Assembly (NCBI GenBank): GCA_016720425.1
Contig: JADKKQ010000002.1
Coordinates: 95,594-159,593, forward strand
Reading direction: 5' to 3'
Source: Betaproteobacteria bacterium
Lineage (GTDB): Bacteria; Pseudomonadota; Gammaproteobacteria; Burkholderiales; Casimicrobiaceae
Length of the DNA: 64,000 nucleotides
A program made the translations under genes and the position numbers. The notes beneath the pieces are model-generated. The model had not been told where the DNA came from. It saw only the letters and a program-made list of their open reading frames with translations, and ran no database searches. Every line of letters starts with the position of its first letter. Positions within the stretch are counted from its first letter, which is position 1. Of this stretch, positions 1 through 9,092 are shown piece after piece.

Positions 1-109
1 CGTCAAGCGCAAGCGCACCCACGGCTTTCGCGCGCGCATGAAGAGCGTCGGGGGCCGCAAGGTTCTCTCCGCGCGTCGCGCCAAGGGCCGCGCCCGGCTC
101 GCGCCCTGA
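1..109 (+). CDS. rpmH: 50S ribosomal protein L34, 3' part
   Basis: L34 is a small basic protein of the large ribosomal subunit. Only the last 35 residues are in the window. They contain KRKRTHGFRARM followed by GGRKVLSARRAKGR, the invariant core and tail of L34, and end with TGA at 107-109. The start lies just left of the window. It is followed by rnpA, the usual bacterial rpmH-rnpA order beside dnaA and the chromosomal origin, so dnaA and oriC are probably just outside the left edge. Confidence 0.95.
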   Translation, partial: VKRKRTHGFRARMKSVGGRKVLSARRAKGRARLAP

Positions 110-133
110 CCGTCCGCCTGCGCGGCTTGGACG

Positions 134-490
134 TTGTCGAACGCCAGCGCGCGCTGCTACCGGCTGACCGGCCGGGGCGCCTATGACGCGCTGTTCGCCG
201 GGGGCCGCCGCCGCGACGGCGCCTACCTGCAACTTCTGTCGCTGCCCGCCGCGGTCGCGCCGGGACGCGCCGGCTATGCGATTCCAAAAAAGCTGCTGCC
301 GCTCGCCGTCGACCGCAACCGGGTTCGCCGGCTGCTGCGCGAGGCGGTCCGCGCCGCGCGGCCCCCGGTCTGCGCGTTCGACGTGATCCTGCGCGTCAAG
401 CGCGGCTGCCCGCGCACCGAATTCCGCGCGCTCGCAGCCGAGGCGCGCGACCTGCTGTCGGCGCTGTGCGCGAACGGAGCCGGCCGATGA
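134..490 (+). CDS. rnpA: Ribonuclease P protein component
   Basis: Protein subunit of RNase P, which assists the catalytic RNA in removing 5' leaders from tRNA precursors. The 118-residue length is normal for the family. The conserved basic RNR motif is visible as DRNRVRRLLREAVR near residue 60, preceded by YAIPKKLLPLAV. The start used is a TTG at 134. No strong ribosome binding site precedes it, so the exact N-terminus is uncertain, but nothing longer fits after rpmH. Its TGA overlaps the ATG of yidD as ATGA, which implies translational coupling. Confidence 0.92.
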   Translation: MSNASARCYRLTGRGAYDALFAGGRRRDGAYLQLLSLPAAVAPGRAGYAIPKKLLPLAVDRNRVRRLLREAVRAARPPVCAFDVILRVKRGCPRTEFRALAAEARDLLSALCANGAGR

Positions 491-696
491 AGACACTGCT
501 GCTCGCGCTGGTCCGCGGCTACCAGTACTTCCTGGCGCCGATGCTGGGCTCGAACTGCCGTTTCGCGCCCAGCTGCTCCAACTACGCACTCGAGGCGATC
601 GCCAAGTACGGCGCGATCAAGGGCACCTGGCTGGCGCTGCGGCGCATTTCCCGCTGCCACCCGTATCATCCGGGTGGTTACGATCCGGTACCCTGA
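487..696 (+). CDS. yidD: Membrane protein insertion efficiency factor YidD
   Basis: A 69-residue protein of the YidD family (UPF0161), thought to assist YidC-dependent insertion of inner-membrane proteins. The diagnostic features are an amphipathic N-terminal helix, the motif CRFAPSCSNYALEAI with conserved cysteines, and the C-terminal HPGGYDPVP. Its ATG overlaps the rnpA stop codon, and yidC follows 61 bp downstream. This is the common rpmH-rnpA-yidD-yidC gene order. Confidence 0.93.
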   Translation: MKTLLLALVRGYQYFLAPMLGSNCRFAPSCSNYALEAIAKYGAIKGTWLALRRISRCHPYHPGGYDPVP

Positions 697-757
697 TCCG
701 TTCCTGCTCCCCCCTGGCGCCGCCGCACCGGCCCGCGCCCAGACACCCTAGGCCGTC

Positions 758-2470
758 ATGGACACGCAACGACTGATTCTCTTCGTGATCTTCTCGTTCT
801 CGGCGCTCTTTCTCTGGGAAGCGTGGCAGCGCGAGAACCGGCCCCCGCCGCCGCCGGTCGCGTCGGCGCCCGCCGCCGCGACCAAGGCCGCGACCGACCT
901 GCCGGCCGTTCCCGCGGCAACACCGCCCGCCGGCGCGCCGCCCGCCGGCGTGCCCGCCGTCCCCGGCGCGGCGCCGGCGGCCGAAGTCGTTCCCGGGGCC
1001 AGCCAGATCACCATCACCACCGACCTCTATCGCGCGGTCGTCGACACGCAGGGCGGCGCGCTCACCGAAGTCGCGCTGCGGCAGCATCACGACCAGGACG
1101 ACAAGTCGAAGCCCTACCTGGCGATCCAGAAATCGCCGGGGCGCACGCTGATCGCGCAGAGCGGGCTGCTCGGCGAGGGCCTGCCCAACCATCGCACCGT
1201 CTACCAGCCGCTGCCGGGACCGCGCGAGCTCGCCGCCGGACAGGACAAGCTCGAGCTCCGGCTGCAGGCGAGCGCGCCCAACGGCGACAAGGTCGTGCAG
1301 ACGCTGACCTTCACGCGCGGCAGCTACGTGATCGACGTCGCCTACGACATCACCAACGCGGGCAGCGCGCCGATCGCCCCGTTCGCGTACTTCCAGTTCA
1401 CCCGCGACACCAAGGCGCTGGGCCTGCAGAGCTCGTTCGCCCCGGTCTCGTACACCGGGCCCGTCGTCTACAACGACACCGACAAGTTCAAGAAGGTCGA
1501 CTTCGGCGAGATCGACAAGCTCGCCGCCGACCCGGCGCGCAAGCTTCCCTTTACGAAGAACACCGACAACGGCTGGGTGGCGATGGTCGAGCACTACTTC
1601 GTCACCGCCTGGCTGCCCTCGGACGAGAAGAAGCTGAAGCGCGAGTTCTACACGCGCAAGCTCGACGGCGGCCTCTACGCCGCCGGCGTCATCGTGCCGG
1701 CGCCGGCGATCGCGCCCGGCGCCACCGGCCGCGTCGACGTCCCGCTGTACGTCGGGCCGCAGGACCAGGACCAGCTCGCCAAGCTCGCCACCGGCCTCGA
1801 CCTCGTCGTCGACTACGGCATCTTCACCGTGCTGGCCGCGCCGCTGTTCTGGCTGCTGAAGTGGCTGCACGGGATCATCGGCAACTGGGGCTGGGCGATC
1901 ATCGCCATGACCATCATCATCAAGAGCGCCTTCTACCCGCTGAACCACGCCAGCGCGCGGTCGATGGCGAAGATGAAGGTGATCGCACCGAAGCTGAAGG
2001 CGCTGCAGGAGCAGTACGCCAACGACAAGCAGCAGCTGCAGGTCAAGATGATGGAGATGTACAAGCAGGAGAAGATCAACCCGCTGGGCGGGTGCCTGCC
2101 GATCCTGGTCCAGATCCCGGTGTTCATCGCGCTCTACTGGGTGCTGCTGTCGGCGGTCGAGCTGCGGCACGCGCCGTGGTGGGGCTGGATCCAGGACCTG
2201 TCGGCGCCGGACCCGTGGTACGTGCTGCCGGTGATCTACGCGATCACCGCCTACCTGCAGGTCAAGCTGTCGCCGACGCCGATCTCCGATCCGGTGCAGG
2301 CGAAGGTGATGCAGATCATGCCGATCGCCTTTTCGGTGATGTTCGTGTTCTTCCCGGCGGGGCTGGTGCTCTACTGGCTGATCAACAACTGCATCCAGAT
2401 CTTCCAGCAGTGGCACATGAACTACCTGCTGGAGAAGGAAGCGGCCGCCGCCGCGGCCAAGCGGCGCTGA
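758..2470 (+). CDS. yidC: Membrane protein insertase YidC
   Basis: Inner-membrane insertase acting alone or with SecYEG. The 570-residue length is typical of Gram-negative YidC. The N-terminus starts MDTQRLILFVIFSFSALFLW, a membrane anchor, followed by a Pro/Ala-rich linker (about residues 28-80) and the large periplasmic beta domain (about 85-345). The conserved five-helix insertase core follows, with WLHGIIGNWGWAII, NPLGGCLPILVQIPVFIALY and FFPAGLVLYWLINN. It lies between yidD and mnmE in the origin-proximal block. Confidence 0.96.
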   Translation: MDTQRLILFVIFSFSALFLWEAWQRENRPPPPPVASAPAAATKAATDLPAVPAATPPAGAPPAGVPAVPGAAPAAEVVPGASQITITTDLYRAVVDTQGGALTEVALRQHHDQDDKSKPYLAIQKSPGRTLIAQSGLLGEGLPNHRTVYQPLPGPRELAAGQDKLELRLQASAPNGDKVVQTLTFTRGSYVIDVAYDITNAGSAPIAPFAYFQFTRDTKALGLQSSFAPVSYTGPVVYNDTDKFKKVDFGEIDKLAADPARKLPFTKNTDNGWVAMVEHYFVTAWLPSDEKKLKREFYTRKLDGGLYAAGVIVPAPAIAPGATGRVDVPLYVGPQDQDQLAKLATGLDLVVDYGIFTVLAAPLFWLLKWLHGIIGNWGWAIIAMTIIIKSAFYPLNHASARSMAKMKVIAPKLKALQEQYANDKQQLQVKMMEMYKQEKINPLGGCLPILVQIPVFIALYWVLLSAVELRHAPWWGWIQDLSAPDPWYVLPVIYAITAYLQVKLSPTPISDPVQAKVMQIMPIAFSVMFVFFPAGLVLYWLINNCIQIFQQWHMNYLLEKEAAAAAAKRR

Positions 2471-2545
2471 AATTGCGGCGGCCCGGGGGCGGACTGCGCC
2501 GCCCGGCCGCCCGACTGCCGAGGGGCGTGCCCGGACCGACGCGCG

Positions 2546-3928
2546 ATGCGCTCCGCCGACACCATAGCCGCGATCGCGACGCCGCCGGGGCGCGGCGGCA
2601 TCGGCGTCGTCCGCGTCTCCGGCGACCGGGTGCCGGCACTCGTCGCCGACCTGCTCGGGCGCGCGCTGCCGCCGCGGGTGGCAACGCTGGCCGCGTTCCG
2701 CGGCGCGGCGGGCGAGGTGCTCGACCAGGGTCTCGCGCTGCACTTTCCGGCGCCGCACTCGTACACCGGCGAGCACGTCGTCGAGTTGCACGGCCACGGC
2801 GGGCCGGCGGTGATGCGGCTGCTGCTGGCGCGCTGCGTCGAGCTCGGCGCGCGCCTCGCCGAACCCGGCGAGTTCACGCTGCGGGCCTATCTCAACGGCA
2901 AGCTCGACCTCGCGCAGGCCGAGGGCGTCGCCGACCTCATCGACGCCGCCACCGCGACCGCGGCGCGCGCCGCCGCGCGCAGCCTGTCCGGCGAGTTCTC
3001 GCGGGCGATCCGGCAGGAGGTCGACGCGCTGATCGAGCTGCGGATGTTGACCGAGGCGACGCTCGATTTTCCCGAAGAGGACATCGACTTCCTGCGCCGC
3101 GCCGACGCCGCCGGGCGCCTGGCGCGGATCCGCGGCGAGCTCGCGGCGATCGCCGACCGGGCGCGGCAGGGCGCCGTGCTGCGCGACGGGCTGACGATCG
3201 TGCTCGTCGGCCAGCCCAACGTCGGCAAGTCGAGCCTGCTCAACCGCCTGAGCGGTGACGAAGTGGCGATCGTGACCCCGATCGCCGGGACGACGCGCGA
3301 CACCGTGCGCTCGCAGATCGAGCTGGCCGGCATTCCGCTGGCGGTGGTGGACACCGCCGGACTGCGGCCCACCGACGACCCGATCGAGGCGCTGGGCATC
3401 GAGCGCGCGTGGGCCGCGGTCGCGCAGGCCGATCTGGCGCTGGTGATCGTCGACGCGCAGGGCAGCGGCGACGGCATCACCGCGGCCGATGCGGCGATCC
3501 TTGCCCAGCTGCCGGCGGGGCTGCCGCGCGTCGTCGTCCACAACAAGACCGACCTCGCCGGTCTCGCGGCGCGCGCCGAGAGCGCGGCGGAGGGCGCCGA
3601 ACACGCCGCGCCACGCGCGCACGTCTGGCTGTGCGCGAAGAGCGGCGAGGGCGTGGACCTGCTGCGCCAGCAGATGCTGGCGGCGGTGGGGCTGCACGAG
3701 GACATGGAGGGCAGCTTCCTCGCCCGCGCCCGCCACCTCGCCGCGCTGCAGGCGGCCGCCGGCCACCTGGCCGCAGCCGCAGCGCACATCGCGGCACCGC
3801 AGCCGCCATTGGAGCTCTTCGCCGAGGAGTTGCGCGAGGCGCAGGGCGCGCTGTCGCGGATCACCGGCGAGTTCACCGCCGACGACCTGCTGGGCGCGAT
3901 CTTCTCGCGGTTCTGCATCGGCAAGTAG
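2546..3928 (+). CDS. mnmE: tRNA uridine-5-carboxymethylaminomethyl modification GTPase MnmE
   Basis: With MnmG, MnmE installs the cmnm5 group on the wobble uridine of several tRNAs. The 460 residues show the folate-binding N-terminal domain starting DTIAAIATPPGRGGIGVVR, then the G domain with G1 GQPNVGKSS, G3 DTAGL and G4 NKTDL. The protein ends with the invariant catalytic FCIGK. Its partner mnmG lies 9 kb downstream at 13.1 kb. mnmE ends 65 bp before tctC, which has its own likely promoter. Confidence 0.96.
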   Translation: MRSADTIAAIATPPGRGGIGVVRVSGDRVPALVADLLGRALPPRVATLAAFRGAAGEVLDQGLALHFPAPHSYTGEHVVELHGHGGPAVMRLLLARCVELGARLAEPGEFTLRAYLNGKLDLAQAEGVADLIDAATATAARAAARSLSGEFSRAIRQEVDALIELRMLTEATLDFPEEDIDFLRRADAAGRLARIRGELAAIADRARQGAVLRDGLTIVLVGQPNVGKSSLLNRLSGDEVAIVTPIAGTTRDTVRSQIELAGIPLAVVDTAGLRPTDDPIEALGIERAWAAVAQADLALVIVDAQGSGDGITAADAAILAQLPAGLPRVVVHNKTDLAGLAARAESAAEGAEHAAPRAHVWLCAKSGEGVDLLRQQMLAAVGLHEDMEGSFLARARHLAALQAAAGHLAAAAAHIAAPQPPLELFAEELREAQGALSRITGEFTADDLLGAIFSRFCIGK

Positions 3929-3937
3929 GATTGCCGG

Positions 3938-3946
3938 TGCTATATT
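3938..3946 (+). promoter_or_regulatory. Candidate extended -10 promoter of tctCBA
   Basis: TGCTATATT (TG at 3938-3939, TATATT at 3941-3946) is an extended -10 box just after the mnmE stop. No clear -35 is seen at 16-18 bp. A transcript starting near 3953 would carry the AGGGAGAG ribosome binding site at 3982-3989. This is pattern-based only. Confidence 0.35.
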
Positions 3947-3993
3947 GGGAATCCATGGCCGTCGCCGTTCGGTGGGCTTTCAGGGAGAGACCA

Positions 3994-4962
3994 ATGAAGA
4001 TTCGCTTGCTGCTCGCGACGGCGCTGGCCGCCGTCGCCACGCTGTCGTTCGCCGCGCCCGACAAACCGGAGTGCATCGCCGGAGCCAAGCCCGGCGGCGG
4101 CTTCGACCTCACCTGCAAGCTGGCGCAGCAGGGGTTGCAGGAGGCGAAGCTCATCGCCAACCCGATGCGCATCACCTACATGCCGGGCGGCGTGGGCGCC
4201 GTGGCGATGAACGCGGTCGTCGGCCAGCGGCCCTCCGACGGCAACGCGATCGTCGCGTTCTCCGGCGGGTCGCTGCTCAACATCGCCCAGGGCAAGTTCG
4301 GCAAGTGGACCGAAAACGACGTGCGCTGGATCGCCGCGATCGGCACCGACTACGGCTGCGTCTCGGTGCGTGCCGACTCGCCGTACAAGACGCTGAAGGA
4401 CCTGATGACCGCGATCAAGGCGGATCCGACCAAGGTCGCCATCGGCGGGGGCGGCACCGTCGGCAGCCAGGACTGGACGAAGACCGCGACGCTGGCCAAG
4501 CAGATCGGCGTCGACCCGAAGGCGCTGCGCTACGTGTCCTTCGAAGGCAACGGCGAGGTGACGACGGCGCTGCTGGGCGGCCACATCCAGGCGGGCAGCG
4601 GCGACGTCTCGGCCGACCTGCCGCAGCACAAGGCCGGCAAGATCCGGATCCTGGCGGTCTACGCGGACAAGCGGCTGCCGGGCGACGCCGCGAACATCCC
4701 GACGGCGAAGGAAGCCGGCTACGACTTCACCTGGCCGATCATCCGCGGCTTCTACGTCGCGCCGAAGATCTCGGACGCCGACTACAAGTTCTGGCTGGAT
4801 TCGTTCACCAAGCTGCTGGCGTCGAAGGACTTCCTGGCGCTGCGCGACCAGCGCGACCTCTATCCGTTCAACCTGACCGGTGCCGAGCTCGATGCCTACG
4901 TCAAGAAGACGGTCGCCGACTACCGGAAGATCGCCGACGAGTACGGGCTGATCCAGAAGTAG
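3994..4962 (+). CDS. tctC: TctC/Bug-family tripartite tricarboxylate transporter substrate-binding protein
   Basis: Periplasmic receptor of a tripartite tricarboxylate transporter. The first 20 residues (MKIRLLLATALAAVATLSFA) are a signal peptide, with cleavage likely before APDKP. The mature protein has the Bug-family early motif PGGGFD, the MPGGVGAVAMN loop and the 322-residue length normal for the family. A start further upstream would lose the signal peptide, and AGGGAGAG lies at 3982-3989, so ATG 3994 is chosen. The genes for the two membrane subunits follow. The ligand is probably an organic acid but cannot be read from the sequence. Confidence 0.92.
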   Translation: MKIRLLLATALAAVATLSFAAPDKPECIAGAKPGGGFDLTCKLAQQGLQEAKLIANPMRITYMPGGVGAVAMNAVVGQRPSDGNAIVAFSGGSLLNIAQGKFGKWTENDVRWIAAIGTDYGCVSVRADSPYKTLKDLMTAIKADPTKVAIGGGGTVGSQDWTKTATLAKQIGVDPKALRYVSFEGNGEVTTALLGGHIQAGSGDVSADLPQHKAGKIRILAVYADKRLPGDAANIPTAKEAGYDFTWPIIRGFYVAPKISDADYKFWLDSFTKLLASKDFLALRDQRDLYPFNLTGAELDAYVKKTVADYRKIADEYGLIQK

Positions 4963-5086
4963 GGCCGGGCGCACGGGGCGGGCCGGCGATGCCTCGCCTC
5001 GCCGGCGGCCACGGAATCCGCGCGACGGGACGGGGCGCCGGGGCCTCGCCCCGCCTTCCAGGGGTCTCGGCAAGGGGAGAATCGGG

Positions 5087-5530
5087 ATGGTCGACCGGAT
5101 CGTTGCAGCCGCCTGGCTGCTGCTGACACTGGGCTATGCCTACGTCGGCAGCGCGTACGAAGCGAAGTTCTCCTACGAGCCGATCGGGCCGCGGGCGTTT
5201 CCGCTGCTGCTGGCGGCCATTGCCGCGGTCTGCTGGCTGTGGCTGGTGCTGCGGCCGAAGAGCGTCGCCGAGGACCTGAAGGGCCTCCCCCCGGGGGGCT
5301 TCACCAAGGCGTCGATCATGATCGTCGCCATGTTCTGTTACGCGCTGACGTTCGAGTGGCTGGGCTTTCCGCTGTCGACGGCGCTGGCGTCCATCGTGCT
5401 GGGCCGGTTCTTCGGCGGCAGCTGGGGCGGCCTGGTGATCGCGGGGGCGGCGATCGGCGTGTCGCTGTACCTGCTGTTCGACCGGGTGCTCGACGTGACG
5501 CTGCCGCTCGGCACCGTGTTCGGGGGTTGA
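5087..5530 (+). CDS. tctB: TctB-family tripartite tricarboxylate transporter small membrane subunit
   Basis: Small membrane subunit of the TTT transporter, 147 residues with four predicted hydrophobic segments at about residues 5-23, 38-58, 77-97 and 108-135. The N-terminus MVDRIVAAAWLLLTLGYAY and the short loop PIGPRAFPLLLA are typical of TctB. The stop is immediately before the tctA ATG at 5532, so the two are translated together. AGGGGAG precedes the start. Confidence 0.88.
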   Translation: MVDRIVAAAWLLLTLGYAYVGSAYEAKFSYEPIGPRAFPLLLAAIAAVCWLWLVLRPKSVAEDLKGLPPGGFTKASIMIVAMFCYALTFEWLGFPLSTALASIVLGRFFGGSWGGLVIAGAAIGVSLYLLFDRVLDVTLPLGTVFGG

Positions 5531-5531
5531 G

Positions 5532-7037
5532 ATGGACGACATTGCCGCTCTGATGCACGGCTTCAGCGTCGCCGCGACGCCCGTCAACCTGCTGATGGCG
5601 CTGGTGGGGGCGTTCACCGGGACGATCGTCGGGCTGCTGCCCGGGATCGGCCCGATCAACGGCGTCGCCATCCTGCTGCCGATCGCCTTCGCGATGAAGC
5701 TGCCGGCCACCTCCGCGCTGATCCTGCTCGCCGCCGTCTACATGGGCTGCGAGTACGGCGGACGGATCACGTCGATCCTGGTCAACATTCCCGGCGACGC
5801 CGGCTCGGTGATGACGACGATCGACGGGTTCCCGATGGCGAAGAAAGGCGAGGCCGGGATCGCGCTGTCGATCTCGGCGTTCTCGTCGTTCTGCGGATCG
5901 TTCCTGGCCTGCATCGGATTGGTCTTCCTGGCGCCGCTGCTGGCGAAGTGGGCGCTCGCTTTCGGGCCGGCCGAGTACTTCGTGCTGATGGTGTTCGCGA
6001 TCGCCTGCCTGGCCGGCATGGTCGGCGACAGCCCGGTGAAGACGCTGCTGGCCTGCGTGCTGGGCCTCGGGCTCGCCACCGTCGGCATCGACTCGGGCAG
6101 CGGCGTCTACCGCTTCACGTTCGGCGACGTCCACCTGTCCGACGGCATCCAGTTCGTGGTCATCGTCATCGGCCTCTTCTCCGTGTCCGAGATCCTGCTG
6201 ATGCTCGAGCAGACCGAGACCGGCGGCGAGATGCTGAAGGCGTCGGGCCGGGCCTGGTTCAACCTCAAGGAGCTGTCGATGGTGAAGTGGACGATCGCGC
6301 GGTCGGCGCCGCTCGGCTTCATCATCGGCGTGCTGCCGGGGGCCGGGGCGTCGATCGCCAGCGCGATCACCTACATGATCGAGAAGAACGTCAACGACAC
6401 CGGCAAGACCTTCGGCAAGGGCGATGTCCGCGGCGTGGCGGCGCCGGAGTCGGCCAACAACGCGGCCGCCGGCGGCGCGTTCATCCCGATGCTGACGCTG
6501 GGCGTGCCCGGCAGCGGCACGACGGCGGTGATGATGGGCGCGCTGACGCTCTACAACATCAACCCGGGGCCGACGCTGTTCACCGACCAGGCGGAGCTCG
6601 TCTGGGGGCTGATCGCGTCGATGTTCATCGCCAATTTCATGCTGCTGCTGATGAACATCCCGATGGTCGGCGTCTTCGCCAGGATGCTGACGATCCCGAA
6701 CTGGATCCTCGTGCCGGCGATCGTCGCGATCAGCATGGTCGGCGTCTACTCGATCCACGCGACGACCTTCGACCTGGTGCTGATGACGGCGCTGGGCGTC
6801 GTCGGCTACCTGCTGCGCAAGCTCGACTTCCCGATGGCGCCGCTGATCCTGGGCTTCGTGCTCGGCGACATGATGGAGCAGAACCTGCGCCGCGCGCTCG
6901 CCATCTCGAACGGCGACACGCAGGTGCTCTATTCCGGTGGAATCACGATCACGCTATGGATCGCTGCAGTGGTGATGCTGGTGGTGCCGCTGTTGCTGCG
7001 CTGGAAGCGCAACAACAAGCTGATCGAGATCAAGTAG
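5532..7037 (+). CDS. tctA: TctA-family tripartite tricarboxylate transporter large permease subunit
   Basis: Large membrane subunit of the TTT transporter, 501 residues and about a dozen hydrophobic segments. Near residue 35 it carries the glycine/proline-rich family signature GLLPGIGPINGVAILLPI. The second half repeats a related motif, GVLPGAGASIASA, around residue 260, as expected for the internally duplicated TctA fold. It completes a C-B-A receptor/permease set. No tctDE two-component regulator is adjacent. Confidence 0.94.
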   Translation: MDDIAALMHGFSVAATPVNLLMALVGAFTGTIVGLLPGIGPINGVAILLPIAFAMKLPATSALILLAAVYMGCEYGGRITSILVNIPGDAGSVMTTIDGFPMAKKGEAGIALSISAFSSFCGSFLACIGLVFLAPLLAKWALAFGPAEYFVLMVFAIACLAGMVGDSPVKTLLACVLGLGLATVGIDSGSGVYRFTFGDVHLSDGIQFVVIVIGLFSVSEILLMLEQTETGGEMLKASGRAWFNLKELSMVKWTIARSAPLGFIIGVLPGAGASIASAITYMIEKNVNDTGKTFGKGDVRGVAAPESANNAAAGGAFIPMLTLGVPGSGTTAVMMGALTLYNINPGPTLFTDQAELVWGLIASMFIANFMLLLMNIPMVGVFARMLTIPNWILVPAIVAISMVGVYSIHATTFDLVLMTALGVVGYLLRKLDFPMAPLILGFVLGDMMEQNLRRALAISNGDTQVLYSGGITITLWIAAVVMLVVPLLLRWKRNNKLIEIK

Positions 7038-7065
7038 CCGGCGACCGCGGGCCGGGCGGGCGCGC

Positions 7066-8130
7066 ATGACCGCCGTGCGGTCGCGGGGCGGGGACTGGGC
7101 GCGCGGCCTCGCGGGGGTCGCGGTCGGCGTCCTGGCCGGCTACCTGTGCAGCCGGCTGCACACGCCGATCCCCTGGATGCTGGGGCCCTTGGTCGCGCTC
7201 GCGGTATTGCGGGTGCTGGGGGCGCGCATCGACGCGCCGCCGGGCGCGCGGCAGTTCGGGCAGTGGGTGATCGGCACGTCGCTGGGGCTCTATTTCTCGC
7301 CCCAGGTCGTGCGCGACGTCGCCGGCTGGTGGCCGTTGCTCGTCGCCGGTGCGCTGTTCGCGATCGCCGGCGGCTACGGCGGGGGGCTGCTGCTCGCGCG
7401 CCTCGCGGGCATCGACCGGACGACCGCGGTGTTCGCTTCGGTGCCCGGCGGCGCGACGGAGATGGCGGTGCTGGGCGAGCGCTACGGCGCGCGCGTCGAC
7501 CGCGTCGCCGCCGCGCAGAGTCTGCGCATCCTCATCGTCGTGATCGTCGTGCCCTTCGCCTATGCGCTGCTGGGTGCGCAGGGCAGCGATCGTTACATCC
7601 CGGGGATGGCGACCTTCGAACCCGGGGGCTTCGCGCTGCTGATGCTGGCCACGCTGGCCGGTGCCGCGCTCGCGCAGTGGCTGCACGTTCCCAACGCGTT
7701 CATCCTCGGGGCGCTGGCCGTCGCCATACCGCTGACCGCGGCCGACGTCCACCTGTCGTCGGTGCCGTCCCTCGCGTCGAACGCGGGGCAGTGCCTGCTC
7801 GGTTGCACGTTGGGCGCGCGCTTCGAGCCCGATTTCGTGCGCGGCGCACCGCGGTTCATCGGTGCGGTGGCGGCGACGGTGCTGGCGGCGATCGGGATGG
7901 CGGCGGCGTTCGGCAGCGTGCTCGCCTGGCTGTCGGGGCTTCCGGCGCTCACGCTGGTGCTGGGGCTCGCCCCCGGCGGCATCGCCGAGATGTGCATCAC
8001 CGCCAAGACGCTGCAGCTCGGCGTCCCGCTGGTGACGGCGTTTCACGTCACGCGCGTCGTCGTGCTGCTGCTTCTGACTGCACCGCTGTTCGGCCTCGTC
8101 CAGCGCTGGCGGCGGCGTCCGGAGCGATAG
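7066..8130 (+). CDS. AbrB-family inner-membrane protein (COG3180)
   Basis: A 354-residue, highly hydrophobic protein made of two similar halves, as in the AbrB/COG3180 family often annotated 'ammonia monooxygenase regulator'. Each half has a PxxMLGPL or PNAFILGAL type motif (PIPWMLGPLVAL near residue 31; VPNAFILGALAVA near 208). The motifs SVPGGATEMAVLG and LAPGGIAEMCITA recur in equivalent positions and fit an internal duplication. The family is often found beside TTT transporters, as here. Its biochemical function is not established; an organic-acid transport role is inference from context. Confidence 0.8.
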   Translation: MTAVRSRGGDWARGLAGVAVGVLAGYLCSRLHTPIPWMLGPLVALAVLRVLGARIDAPPGARQFGQWVIGTSLGLYFSPQVVRDVAGWWPLLVAGALFAIAGGYGGGLLLARLAGIDRTTAVFASVPGGATEMAVLGERYGARVDRVAAAQSLRILIVVIVVPFAYALLGAQGSDRYIPGMATFEPGGFALLMLATLAGAALAQWLHVPNAFILGALAVAIPLTAADVHLSSVPSLASNAGQCLLGCTLGARFEPDFVRGAPRFIGAVAATVLAAIGMAAAFGSVLAWLSGLPALTLVLGLAPGGIAEMCITAKTLQLGVPLVTAFHVTRVVVLLLLTAPLFGLVQRWRRRPER

Positions 8131-8928
8131 ATGGTCTGGGATCCCGCGCAATACCTCAAGTTCGCCGGCGAGCGGATGCGTCCGGCGGTCGACCTGCTGG
8201 CGCGGGTGCCGCTGGCGGCGCCGCGCACGGTCGTCGACCTGGGCTGCGGCACCGGCAACGTCACGCGGCTGCTGGCGCAGCGCTGGCCGGGCGCCGCCGT
8301 CACCGGCGTCGACAATTCCGCCGCGATGCTCGCGCGCGCCGGCGACGCCGGCGTGGCGGACGGGCGGATCCGCTGGCAGCACGCGGACCTGGCGCACTGG
8401 GCGCCGGCCGCGGGCGAGCCGCTGCCGGACGTCGTCTATTCGAATGCGGCATTGCATTGGCTGGACGATCACCCGGCGCTGTTTGCGCGTCTTTTTGCGG
8501 CGGTGGCCCCGGGCGGCGCGCTGGCGGTGCAGATGCCCAACCAGTTCCGGGCGCCCTCGCACGTCGCGCTGCAGGAAACGGCCCGCCGGCCGCGCTGGCG
8601 GGAGCGATTGGCGCCGGCGCTGCGGCCGGCGCCGGTGGCCGGCCTGGACGAGTATTTCGCGTGGCTGGCGCCGCAGGCCACGACCGTCGACGCGTGGACG
8701 ACCGAGTACCTGCACGTGCTGCCGGCCGGGACCGACGGCGAGCACCCGGTGGTCGCCTGGACGCGGGGCACGGCGCTGACGCCGTTCCTGGCGCTGCTGG
8801 ACGCCGACGCGGCGCAGGCGTTCGTCGACGACTACCGGACCCGCATCGCGGCCGCGTATCCGCCGCTTGCCGACGGACGGGTGCTGTTTCCGTTCCGCCG
8901 CCAGTTCGTGGTCGCGCTGCGGCGCTGA
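8131..8928 (+). CDS. tam: Class I SAM methyltransferase, trans-aconitate 2-methyltransferase-like
   Basis: A 265-residue methyltransferase beginning directly after the preceding stop codon. The SAM-binding motif I is VVDLGCGTGNVTRLL (about residues 32-46), followed by the acidic ITGVDNS-type loop and the post-motif VVYSNAALHWLDDH. The opening MVWDPAQYLKFAGERMRPA and the overall length match Tam, which methylates trans-aconitate. Position behind a tricarboxylate-type transporter is consistent with that substrate but does not prove it. A general SAM methyltransferase is the alternative. Confidence 0.82.
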   Translation: MVWDPAQYLKFAGERMRPAVDLLARVPLAAPRTVVDLGCGTGNVTRLLAQRWPGAAVTGVDNSAAMLARAGDAGVADGRIRWQHADLAHWAPAAGEPLPDVVYSNAALHWLDDHPALFARLFAAVAPGGALAVQMPNQFRAPSHVALQETARRPRWRERLAPALRPAPVAGLDEYFAWLAPQATTVDAWTTEYLHVLPAGTDGEHPVVAWTRGTALTPFLALLDADAAQAFVDDYRTRIAAAYPPLADGRVLFPFRRQFVVALRR

Positions 8929-9092
8929 CGCCACGGCGCGGCGGCGCGCGCATTGCGCTCGGTCAAACCGGGGCGTAGTAGTTGTCCGTACGGCTTTCGG
9001 CGCGGTGTAAGATTTGAGCGAACTCCTGGCGTCCTGCCCCAGCGGGGAGTCTGCGTCCCGCGGGGGCCCAACCCCACTTCAACGGTCCTCCC

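Noticed and set aside
1..133. DnaA boxes or oriC in the left edge.
   Set aside because: The first 133 bases are the rpmH end and a short gap; no DnaA-box cluster is seen. The origin should be to the left of the window.
617..3787. Very long minus-strand open frame across yidC and mnmE.
   Set aside because: It is antisense to two unmistakable genes; long antisense frames are common at this GC content, and the translation is low-complexity Arg/Ala/Asp-rich.
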